A DNA stretch of 64,000 nt from Corynebacterium pygosceleis (GTDB taxonomy: Bacteria > Actinomycetota > Actinomycetes > Mycobacteriales > Mycobacteriaceae), in the NCBI RefSeq assembly GCF_016595275.2, contig NZ_JAENIQ020000001.1, positions 124,001 through 188,000 on the forward strand. The letters are read 5' to 3'. Under the pieces are notes generated by a model. The model had not been told where the DNA came from. It saw nothing but the letters and a program-made list of their open reading frames with translations, and made no database searches. The stretch's first letter is position 1. Every line of letters begins with the position of its first letter. Both the position numbers and the translations under genes were made by a program. Positions 39,021 through 48,119 of this stretch are shown here, piece after piece.

Positions 39021-40694
39021 ATGATGCGTCGAATGACCGCCCTGACCACCGTTGCGGCCCTGTCGGCGGGCCTCACAGTCGCCGCGTCGACGGCGAACGC
39101 CGACACCGGATCAACCACCTCCCGTCTGCCCCTCACCTGCAGGTCGGTACCCGGTGCCCTCGTCGGCCCCCGGGACAGCTACGTCCCGCCGATCGACGTG
39201 ACGGTCTCGTCACCGGAGAACGTCACCGTCGGCGAGGAGTTCAGCGTGAACGTGCACATGGACATCCCGGACGGTCCGGGTGGCGGATCGAACGGCCCCG
39301 CCACCCTGAGGGAGGTCTCCCGCATCAAGATGGATCTCGCGCTGCCCGACGGCGTCGACTTCCTCGGCGCGGAGATCAGCCGGGACACTCCCGGCTCGAA
39401 CCTCCACGGGTTCACGGTGCTCCGGGTCGACGAAGCCGGTGTCCCGGATCCGTCCGGGAGCATCCTCCGTCTGGTCGGCGCGGACAACGCGACCATCGGT
39501 AGCGGCCCGAATTCCCGCACCGACCGGACGGGAGGGGTGTCCACCCCGGCGGTGGACGGTGCCGCCCGACTCGGGTTCCCCGATTTCACGCTGAAGCTCC
39601 GTGCGGACACCGGGGGAGTGAAGAGATTCGGGGTCCGCACCGGCGGTGACGCCGCCCGCTACGGAGACGGCAGCAGTTTCCTCACGTTCCTCCCCCGACT
39701 GACGGTGGGTTTCCTCACGGTCTGGGCGCCGACGAGTTGCTCTCCACGCCCGGGCCCCACGGCGGAGCTCGTCCCGGCGGCCGGGAATCTCCGTGCCGTC
39801 ACCGTCACCGATTCCCCCGCCGCGGAGACGGTTCTCTCCGTCGACGTCCCCGGAACCGTGACCGCCGGAGTTCCCGCCCGTTTCTCCGCGCACCTCGATC
39901 CGGACGACGCGAACGGCACGGTCTCCTTCTTCGTGGACGAGCCCGGCGGCGCGGTCTCCGATGTGCGCACAACACGTGGTGGCGCCGTCTCGGATCTGAC
40001 GTTCACCCGGGTGGGAACAACCCCACTGCGGGTCATCTTCAATCCCGATGACCCGGAGAACGCCACCGGTGCGGCCACATCGACCGAGGTCACAGTGTCC
40101 CCCCGCGTCACCGATCTGGGACTGTCCCTCCCCTGGGGCGCCCGTGCCGGGGATCGTGTCACGGCGACGGCTGAGGTCCCGACCGGGGCCACGGGGGAGA
40201 TCGAGTTCACCGTCGCCGGACGGACGGTCACGGCTCCGGTGCTGGACGGACGTGCGTCCGCGGTGTTCGTGTTCGACGAGATCGACGCCGGAACAGCTAC
40301 CGCCGGGGCCCGGTACATCCCCGACGCGGACTCCGTGTACGCCCCGGCCGAGACATCGCGCAGATTCACCGTGTTCGTCCTGGGCCACCCCACCGAACCC
40401 ACGACCGCGACGCCGACGCTCTCGACCGAACCCGAACCGACGACATCCACACCCCCGCACACATCCGGCCCCGCCACGAGCCCCACGCCCGAACCTGAAC
40501 CGACGTCCCCCTCCACGGGTACGACCCCCTCGACCACGACACCGACCGACACCGCCGTTCCCGACACCACGACGCGGACACCGGAGCCGGACACCGCCGC
40601 GGGGTCAACGCCGTTTCTCCGCACCCTCCTCGACATCATCAGGCGGATCCTCGGCCCGCTCCTCTCCCTGTTCCCATTCCTGAGGGCCGGGTGA
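39021..40694 (+). CDS. Secreted Ig-repeat surface protein 1
   Basis: Predicted cell-envelope protein, 557 residues, function unknown. A signal peptide ends near STANA (residue 27). The N-terminal domain (about 30-245) begins LPLTC and has SRIKMDLALPDG, DPSGSILRLVGADNATIG and GPNS, then VWAPTSCSP. The two Cys probably form a disulfide. Two Ig-like repeats follow (about 265-350 and 355-440), then a Thr/Pro/Glu stalk (about 445-525). The last 28 residues are hydrophobic/amphipathic and end LLSLFPFLRAG. There is no LPXTG and no basic tail, so sortase anchoring is unlikely. It is the first of three paralogues. Confidence 0.8.
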   Translation: MMRRMTALTTVAALSAGLTVAASTANADTGSTTSRLPLTCRSVPGALVGPRDSYVPPIDVTVSSPENVTVGEEFSVNVHMDIPDGPGGGSNGPATLREVSRIKMDLALPDGVDFLGAEISRDTPGSNLHGFTVLRVDEAGVPDPSGSILRLVGADNATIGSGPNSRTDRTGGVSTPAVDGAARLGFPDFTLKLRADTGGVKRFGVRTGGDAARYGDGSSFLTFLPRLTVGFLTVWAPTSCSPRPGPTAELVPAAGNLRAVTVTDSPAAETVLSVDVPGTVTAGVPARFSAHLDPDDANGTVSFFVDEPGGAVSDVRTTRGGAVSDLTFTRVGTTPLRVIFNPDDPENATGAATSTEVTVSPRVTDLGLSLPWGARAGDRVTATAEVPTGATGEIEFTVAGRTVTAPVLDGRASAVFVFDEIDAGTATAGARYIPDADSVYAPAETSRRFTVFVLGHPTEPTTATPTLSTEPEPTTSTPPHTSGPATSPTPEPEPTSPSTGTTPSTTTPTDTAVPDTTTRTPEPDTAAGSTPFLRTLLDIIRRILGPLLSLFPFLRAG

Positions 40695-40775
40695 CCGAAG
40701 CCCCGACGGCTCCCGGCGCGTGCTCCACCGTCCGTGGACACGTCGCCGACGCCCCGGGCGGAACCGGGCGGAACC

Positions 40776-40815
40776 GGCCGATAATTGTTTCGGCCAGCAT
40801 AGTTACCTATGCTGG
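40776..40815. promoter_or_regulatory. Nested inverted repeats upstream of surface-protein gene 2
   Basis: CCAGCATAG (40794-40802) and CTATGCTGG (40807-40815) form a perfect 9-bp inverted repeat around TTAC. GGCCGA (40776-40781) and TCGGCC (40790-40795) form a second one around an AT-rich centre (TAATTGTT). The rest of the 302-bp gap (40695-40996) shows no gene. An operator or attenuator are both possible. Confidence 0.5.
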
Positions 40816-40996
40816 CAGCTGATCCACTACTGACGGCGAATGCCCGGATGGGGCCACTCCTCCCACCCCGGGGACCGTCCTCACGGTCACCGCACCTGAA
40901 AAGTCAGTGAACTTACAGAGAACTCCCCCAACGCGCGGAGAGAATCGTTCTACGATTCATCTGCCTCCCACCGGTTACCCACCCCAAGGACTCCCC

Positions 40997-43393
40997 ATGC
41001 CACGCATTCCCTCGGCCGTACTCGCCACCACCGTCGCACTGACCACGTCCGTTCTGCTCATTCCCGGCGCATCCGCCGCAGAGCACACCGACACCGTCAA
41101 TCTCCCGCTGACCTGCCAGGCCGCACCCAAGGGATACGATTCCCAGGATTTCACCACCGGGGAGGACGGGGTCACCGTCACCGTCACCACCCCGGACGAT
41201 GTTCGCGTCGGTGACGAGTTCACCGCGACGATCGAGATCAAACCCGTCGACATCAGGGCGAAACTGTCCAAGGTGTACGGTTTCCAGCCGAAGCTCACCG
41301 AAACGAGCCGGATCAAGATGGATCTCGCCATCCCGGAGGGCCTCTCCTACGTGGGTGGGGAGCTCGACGAGAAGGACGCGAACCTCAAGGGCTTCGAGTT
41401 CATCCGCGTCAACGAATCAGGTGATGCGGACCCCGAGGGGCGGATTCTCCGGCTGGTGGGGGCCGACGGGGCGACAATCGGCAACGGCCCGAACTCCTCG
41501 GGTGACCGGTCGGGCGGTGTGTCCCACGCCGTCCGGAACGACCGGATCAACATGCGTTTCCCGGTTCTGAAGATCACACTCCGTGCGGATGAGGTCGGAC
41601 CTGCGGCACTCGGTGTCCGCACCGCGGACACCGCCGGTGAGTACGCACAGGACACGAACTTCCTGACGATGCTCGCCAAGGTCGACGCCCCCTTCGTCGG
41701 AACCGTCTGGGCCCCGACCCGCTGCACACCGAGAGTCGAACGGAGCGCCGCCCTCGCCCCGCAGGCGACGGCGATCACGACCGTCAACGTGACCGCGGCG
41801 GTCCCGGCCGCGGAAACGTCCCTCACCTTCGACACCACCGAGGTTGAGGCGGGTACGGCGACCCCCGTCACCGTGCGGCTCTCCCCCGCGGACGCCGCGG
41901 GAACCGTGACTTTCTCCGGTGGTGGAGCGGAGGACACCGTGGACGTGGTCTCCGGGACCGCAACCGGGACGCTCACCCTCCCCACCGTCGGCGACCACGA
42001 GGTGACCGCGGTCTTCACCCCGGAGAATTCCCGTTCCCACACGCCGTCCCGGGCCACGACCAGCATCTCCGCGGTGGGGCGTAACCCCGGCATGACGGCC
42101 ACCGTGCCATCCAGCGCACGGGCGAACACCCCGATCACCGTGACCGCCTCGCTCGACCCGGACGCCACCGGAACCGTGACCTTCGCCATCGCCGGGGCGA
42201 GCGTCGACGCACCCGTCACCGACGGTCGGGCGACCGCCTCCATCCCGGTCCCCGAGGCCACGGGCGTCCAGACGCTGACCGCCGATTTCGTCCCGACCCC
42301 CGGGTCACTGTTCACCACGGCGTCGGCACGCGGTAGCGTCACCGTCACCGACGCCTCCTTCACACTCCTGTCCCTCAGCGGGCCGGAGGACACCGTACGG
42401 CCCGGTGAATCCGCCACCATCACCGTGACCCTGCAGCCTGTCGAGGACACCACCTCCGCCGAGGGCACCGTCACCCTCACCGCCGACGGCATCAGTACCA
42501 CGCGGACCGTCGTCGACAACTCCGCCACGTTCGAGTTCACCCCGGACCGGGCGGGCACCTTCCCGGTCGAGGCCGCGTTCACCCCGTCCGACGACACGCA
42601 GACGCCCGCCACCGCGACCATGACCGTGAAGGTCACCGACATCACCGCCCCGACTCTCAGTGTCGAGGCACCCGGGACCGTGCACCCGTTCCGGGAGACG
42701 CCGTTCACCGTGAGCGTCACCCCCTCCACCACCGGATCCCTCGAAGCCACCGTCGAGGGTCGTCGCACCACCGTGCCCGTCGAGAACGGCACCGCCACGG
42801 TTCCCCTCACCTTCACCCGCACCGGCACCGCCCCCGTCACGCTGACGTTCACCCCGTCCGACCCCGCAGCCGCCGCGCCCGTCACCGACACGATCGGGGT
42901 CACGGTGACGGACCCGGCCTACGCCTCAGCGACACTCGAGGTCACCGCACCGGAGACCGTCGCCGCCGACACCCCGCTGCCCCTCACCGTGGAGGTCACC
43001 CCCGACACCGGGACGAGCGCCGACGTGACGGGAACACTGACGTTCACCATCGACGGAGACCCCGTCGTCGACGCCGCAGGAGCCCCCGTCACCATGCCCG
43101 TCACACGCGGACGCTCCGCCGTCAACCTGTCCTTCACACACGGCGGCGAGCACACCGTCGGGATCACGTTCACCGGTGCCGACGACGTCCACGCCACCGC
43201 AACCCACACGGTCACCGTCACCGGGGGAACACAGAATCCCGGTGCAGGCAGCTCCGGGGTCGCCCTGTCACAGGGGTCCTCCGCCGACGGTGCCGGTGGC
43301 ACCGGGATCTTCGCCGCCCTGCTCTCCCTGCTCACCCCCCTGTGGACCTGGTTGAAGGGCCTGTTCTCCTTCCTCCCCGGTGGATCCTCCTAG
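40997..43393 (+). CDS. Secreted Ig-repeat surface protein 2
   Basis: 798 residues from the ATG at 40997 (AAGGA six bases upstream). A GTG at 40907 would add an unlikely 30 residues before the signal peptide. The signal peptide ends near GASAAEH. The N-terminal domain (about 35-265) is clearly homologous to protein 1: LPLTC, SRIKMDLAIPEG, DPEGRILRLVGADGATIGNG, VWAPTRCTP. Five Ig-like repeats of about 90-100 residues follow (about 270-750), each ending in a VTVTD/VKVTD-like strand. A Gly/Ser linker leads to a hydrophobic end with LKGLFSFLPGGSS. No LPXTG. Long repeats of this kind usually serve as adhesive or stalk modules. Confidence 0.82.
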   Translation: MPRIPSAVLATTVALTTSVLLIPGASAAEHTDTVNLPLTCQAAPKGYDSQDFTTGEDGVTVTVTTPDDVRVGDEFTATIEIKPVDIRAKLSKVYGFQPKLTETSRIKMDLAIPEGLSYVGGELDEKDANLKGFEFIRVNESGDADPEGRILRLVGADGATIGNGPNSSGDRSGGVSHAVRNDRINMRFPVLKITLRADEVGPAALGVRTADTAGEYAQDTNFLTMLAKVDAPFVGTVWAPTRCTPRVERSAALAPQATAITTVNVTAAVPAAETSLTFDTTEVEAGTATPVTVRLSPADAAGTVTFSGGGAEDTVDVVSGTATGTLTLPTVGDHEVTAVFTPENSRSHTPSRATTSISAVGRNPGMTATVPSSARANTPITVTASLDPDATGTVTFAIAGASVDAPVTDGRATASIPVPEATGVQTLTADFVPTPGSLFTTASARGSVTVTDASFTLLSLSGPEDTVRPGESATITVTLQPVEDTTSAEGTVTLTADGISTTRTVVDNSATFEFTPDRAGTFPVEAAFTPSDDTQTPATATMTVKVTDITAPTLSVEAPGTVHPFRETPFTVSVTPSTTGSLEATVEGRRTTVPVENGTATVPLTFTRTGTAPVTLTFTPSDPAAAAPVTDTIGVTVTDPAYASATLEVTAPETVAADTPLPLTVEVTPDTGTSADVTGTLTFTIDGDPVVDAAGAPVTMPVTRGRSAVNLSFTHGGEHTVGITFTGADDVHATATHTVTVTGGTQNPGAGSSGVALSQGSSADGAGGTGIFAALLSLLTPLWTWLKGLFSFLPGGSS

Positions 43394-43449
43394 TTCCACC
43401 AGCCCACGCACAGACAACCACCACCACCTGAAACCGGGAGCACCACACC

Positions 43450-45678
43450 ATGAACCGCGTCCTCCGCACCACCATCGCAGCCGTCTCTACGCTGTGTCTC
43501 ACCACGACGATCCTCCAGGCCACCGCCACCGCCGCAGACACCACCGACACCACCCGCACAGTCGAGGTCGAACAGACCTGCACCACCAACTTCGCCTTGT
43601 CCGGAAACGGTAAACAGGACGTCACACTCAGCCCCGACACCGTCACCGTCACCTATCCGGAATCCGTGTCCCCCGGTGAACAGTTCACCGTCACGCTGCA
43701 GCCGGGTCAGTGGAACACCACCGTGCAACTCAGCCGGATCCGCTACGACATCGCCCTCCCCACGACCGGAACCGTCACCGGACTCGCACTCGCGGATGAC
43801 GGTGAAAACGTCGCCGGAACCGACGCAGACATCTCCGTGACCAGGGTCGACGCCGACGGCGAGGAGGACCCGAACGGTTCCTTCGCCCGTATCTCCGCAG
43901 GCAACCTCACCATCGACAACGGGCCGAACGCCGACGACGGGAACAACCCGGCGACCGGGTTGACCGTCGCCAAGAACACCGATTTCCGGCTACCCGGTGT
44001 GACCGTCACGATGACCGCACCCGACGAGTTCGGCGGTACCGTCACCACCGGTCTCCGCGGTGCGGGAACGGAGGGTGGAACCCCGACGCTCTCCCTCATC
44101 GAGGTCAGCCCCGGCTGGTTCTTCGGTTACAACAACGACGCGATCTTCTGCACAGCGGATGCGGCGGGCGCGGTACTCACCACCACCCGCGTGGACAAGC
44201 CCCTGGACACCACCGTCACCTTCACGGACGTTCCCTCCGGGGAACTGGACCACGCCAACCCCACCGCACCGCTGACGGTCACCGTCGCCCGGGCGACATC
44301 CGGTTCCCCCGTACCGTCCGGACAGGTCGTGTTCACCGTCGGCGACAGGAAACACACCGTCGACATCGACCCCGACGGCACCGCCACCCTCACCGGACAC
44401 GAGTTCCCCGCACCGGACGGCCGCGAACCCCTGACCACGACCGTCACCGCCGAGTACACGGGCGTCGACGGCCGCTACAACGCCTCCGCACAGGCGACCA
44501 CCGAGGTCACCGTCGCCGCCGCACCACTGCGCCAGGTCCGGGGAACCCTCGCCCTCGACGCGGAACTGAACACCTCCAAACTCACCGCGACCGGGATCCC
44601 CGCCACCCTGACCGCAACCGTCGGCACAACCGACGACGCGGAACTGCCCGACGGACTCACCGTGACCTTCCGGAACGGTGACGGTGAACTGGGAACCGCC
44701 GCAGTGACGGACGGAACCGCCGTGTTCACCACCACCGTGCCGAACGCCGTCGGTCTGCACACCTTCACCGCGACCGTCGGGGACACCACCACCGACACCG
44801 TGCGGTTCACCGGAACCAGCGCGACGTCGACGCTCCCGGTCACCCCGTCCGCCCGCACGGAACTCGCCCTCGACACCGGGGCGGGGGAGGCGACGGTCGG
44901 TGACACCCTGGATCTCACCGCCACCTACGGCACCGTCGGTGGCAGCGCCGCCGGAGCGGAGATCATCTTCCGCGCCGACGGTGTCCGCATCGGCACCGCC
45001 ACCACCGGAGACAACGGTGTCGCGGTTCTCCCCCACACCCTCACCCGCAGCGGCGACGTGACCTTCACCGCCGTCGCCGCCACCCGCACCGACGACACCG
45101 ACGGCAGGGTCTACCCCACCGCCCGTTCCACGGAACGCACCGTGACCGTCGCGGGCCCCACCACGCACGGGACCACGACGACCCTCTCGCGGGCCGTCCC
45201 CGGCGACACGGACACCCCCACCGCCGGAACCGCGTTCGATCTCACCGCGAACGTCACCACCGGCACCGCCCCGGTGACCACCGGAACCGTGTCCTTCTAC
45301 GCCGACGACGTCCTGATCGGCAGCGCGGACACGGACGACACCGGTGCCGCGACACTGTCGCACACGTTCAGCGTCCCCGGCACCGTCACCCTGCGGGCGG
45401 AGTTCACGGGTTCCGGCACCACGGCGACCCGGTACGGGGCGTCGGTGTCCGCACCCCTGGAGCTCACGGTCACCGCCCGGGACATCGTGGTCACCAACCC
45501 CGGTGAAGGCACCGACGAGAACACCGGGAACCCGGGCGCGCAGATCGTGGAGTTCGCCGGCAGGAACGAGATGACGATCATCGCCATCACCGGTCTCCTC
45601 GGGCTCCTGGGGACGATGGTCAGTTTCCTGACGTCACTCCCGCAGCTGAGGATGCTCTTCGGGTTCCTTCCCCGCTAA
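43450..45678 (+). CDS. Secreted Ig-repeat surface protein 3
   Basis: 742 residues, 56 bp after protein 2 and probably in the same transcript. The signal peptide ends near ATATAADT. A more diverged copy of the N-terminal domain (about 38-240) keeps the two Cys (EQTC and IFCTAD), LSRIRYDIALP and DPNGSFARISAGNLTIDNGPN. About four Ig-like repeats follow (about 250-690; Thr/Asp-rich, ending VTVAA, VTVAGP, LTVTARD). The end is hydrophobic: a segment ITGLLGLLGTMVSFLTSLP, then LRMLFGFLPR at the very C-terminus. It shares the terminal L-F-x-F-L pattern with the two other proteins. Confidence 0.82.
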   Translation: MNRVLRTTIAAVSTLCLTTTILQATATAADTTDTTRTVEVEQTCTTNFALSGNGKQDVTLSPDTVTVTYPESVSPGEQFTVTLQPGQWNTTVQLSRIRYDIALPTTGTVTGLALADDGENVAGTDADISVTRVDADGEEDPNGSFARISAGNLTIDNGPNADDGNNPATGLTVAKNTDFRLPGVTVTMTAPDEFGGTVTTGLRGAGTEGGTPTLSLIEVSPGWFFGYNNDAIFCTADAAGAVLTTTRVDKPLDTTVTFTDVPSGELDHANPTAPLTVTVARATSGSPVPSGQVVFTVGDRKHTVDIDPDGTATLTGHEFPAPDGREPLTTTVTAEYTGVDGRYNASAQATTEVTVAAAPLRQVRGTLALDAELNTSKLTATGIPATLTATVGTTDDAELPDGLTVTFRNGDGELGTAAVTDGTAVFTTTVPNAVGLHTFTATVGDTTTDTVRFTGTSATSTLPVTPSARTELALDTGAGEATVGDTLDLTATYGTVGGSAAGAEIIFRADGVRIGTATTGDNGVAVLPHTLTRSGDVTFTAVAATRTDDTDGRVYPTARSTERTVTVAGPTTHGTTTTLSRAVPGDTDTPTAGTAFDLTANVTTGTAPVTTGTVSFYADDVLIGSADTDDTGAATLSHTFSVPGTVTLRAEFTGSGTTATRYGASVSAPLELTVTARDIVVTNPGEGTDENTGNPGAQIVEFAGRNEMTIIAITGLLGLLGTMVSFLTSLPQLRMLFGFLPR

Positions 45679-45695
45679 CCCACCGCACCACCCGC

Positions 45696-45747
45696 CACCG
45701 TCGGCGCCGACACCCCACACACCGTGGCGGTGGCGGCGCCGACGGTG
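45696..45747 (+). terminator. Hairpin after the surface-protein genes
   Basis: CACCGTCGGCGCCG (45696-45709) pairs perfectly with 45734-45747 around a 24-nt loop. GTGTGTCCCC follows, not a strong U-run. It lies between gene 3 and the LD-carboxypeptidase gene. Confidence 0.6.
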
Positions 45748-45789
45748 TGTGTCCCCTCCCCGCGGATGCCGCCGGTACACTCCCCCGGT

Positions 45790-46779
45790 ATGAGGATCGC
45801 CGTGCTCTCCCCCGCCTTCGCCGTGCCCGCCGTGTTCCCGGACATCCACGAACAGGCCCTGCGCCGGATGCGGGAACTCGGCTGGGATCCCGTCGAGTAC
45901 CCGACGACGAGACAGCTCGGTGCGACCCCCGCGGACCGGGCGAGCGACATCCACGCGGCGTTCACCGATCCCTCGATCGACGCCGTCTTCGCCACCATCG
46001 GCGGCAACGACCAGATCACCGTGATCCCGCATCTCGACGCCGACCTGATCGCGGCACACCCCAAGCAGTTCTTCGGCTACAGCGACAACACCAACCTGCA
46101 CAACTTCCTCTACGGCCTGGGCATCCCCAGCGTTTACGGCGGTTCCACGCAGGTGCACCTGGGATCGGGCAGCGGCATCGACGACGCCCACCTCCGCACC
46201 CTGCGCGCCGCTCTCGCCGGGGAGAGCATCGAACTGACCGCACCCTCGTGGGGCGCAAGCGTGGGGATCAGCTGGGAGGATCCCCGGTCGCTCACCGAGG
46301 ACGGCCCCCGCCACGCCCCGACCCCGTGGCGGTGGTCCGGCCCTGCGGAACGCGTCAGCGGCCGCGCCTGGGGCGGGTGCATCGAGGTGCTCAACCAGAT
46401 CGCCGTCGCCGGGCGGCTGCCCGAGCGTATCGACGGCGCGGTGCTCCTGCTCGAGGCGTCCGAGGAGCTCACCCCCATCGGGCGTGTCAATGACATCGTG
46501 CGGGCCTTCGGCGAACGAGGTTTCCTCCGGCAGGCGGCGGGAGTCCTCGTCGCCGTACCACCCACCATCGATCTCGAGGGGAACACCCTGGACCCGGACA
46601 CCTGGCGAGATACCGTGCTGGGCACCATTCACCACTATGCCCCGCACGCGGTGTGCTGCTTCGGTGTCCCCTTCGGCCACACCCTGCCGCAACTGGTCGT
46701 ACCCTACGGCGGGCGTGTCACCCTCGACGGGCGGCAACAGCGCATCTGGGCGCACTACGACCTCGCCGGCCGCCGCTGA
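45790..46779 (+). CDS. LD-carboxypeptidase family (S66) protein
   Basis: 329 residues from the ATG at 45790. S66 serine peptidases cleave L,D bonds of murein peptides (LdcA) or inactivate microcin C-type compounds (MccF). The nucleophile is in FFGYSDNTNL, the Glu in LLLEASEEL, and the His in PFGHTLPQLVVPYG. The conserved ATIGGNDQ precedes the nucleophile. No signal peptide, so cytosolic murein recycling or immunity to a peptide antibiotic are the two options. Similarity to MccF-type members cannot be separated from LdcA by eye. It lies downstream of the surface-protein genes. Confidence 0.85.
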   Translation: MRIAVLSPAFAVPAVFPDIHEQALRRMRELGWDPVEYPTTRQLGATPADRASDIHAAFTDPSIDAVFATIGGNDQITVIPHLDADLIAAHPKQFFGYSDNTNLHNFLYGLGIPSVYGGSTQVHLGSGSGIDDAHLRTLRAALAGESIELTAPSWGASVGISWEDPRSLTEDGPRHAPTPWRWSGPAERVSGRAWGGCIEVLNQIAVAGRLPERIDGAVLLLEASEELTPIGRVNDIVRAFGERGFLRQAAGVLVAVPPTIDLEGNTLDPDTWRDTVLGTIHHYAPHAVCCFGVPFGHTLPQLVVPYGGRVTLDGRQQRIWAHYDLAGRR

Positions 46780-46794
46780 CCCCCGCAACGCGCA

Positions 46795-46829
46795 CGACGG
46801 CCGCGAACCTCCGGGAGGCGCGGCCGTCG
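46795..46829. terminator. Hairpin between convergent ldc-like gene and trpS
   Basis: CGACGGCCGCG (46795-46805) pairs with CGCGGCCGTCG (46819-46829) around a 13-nt loop. It lies between the stops at 46779 and 46855. Confidence 0.6.
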
Positions 46830-46854
46830 ATACGCTGGTGCTGCGGATGCTGCG

Positions 46855-47949
<1,095 letters not shown>

Positions 47950-48119
47950 TCAGGCGATACCCCGGCCCCGACCGGTGGGACGTGCACCGGCGGGCCCCTG
48001 CCCCATGTTTCCCGGCCACGGCACCGGGGGCACCGCGCGATCCCGGGTGGTGACCTCCGGGGCCGCTAAGGTGGGGAGGATCCCCTTTTTCGCCGTACCA
48101 CGACGGAGCCGAACCACAC

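Noticed and set aside
39021..45678. Sortase-anchored LPXTG proteins
   Set aside because: None of the three surface proteins has an LPXTG-like motif followed by a hydrophobic segment and a basic tail.
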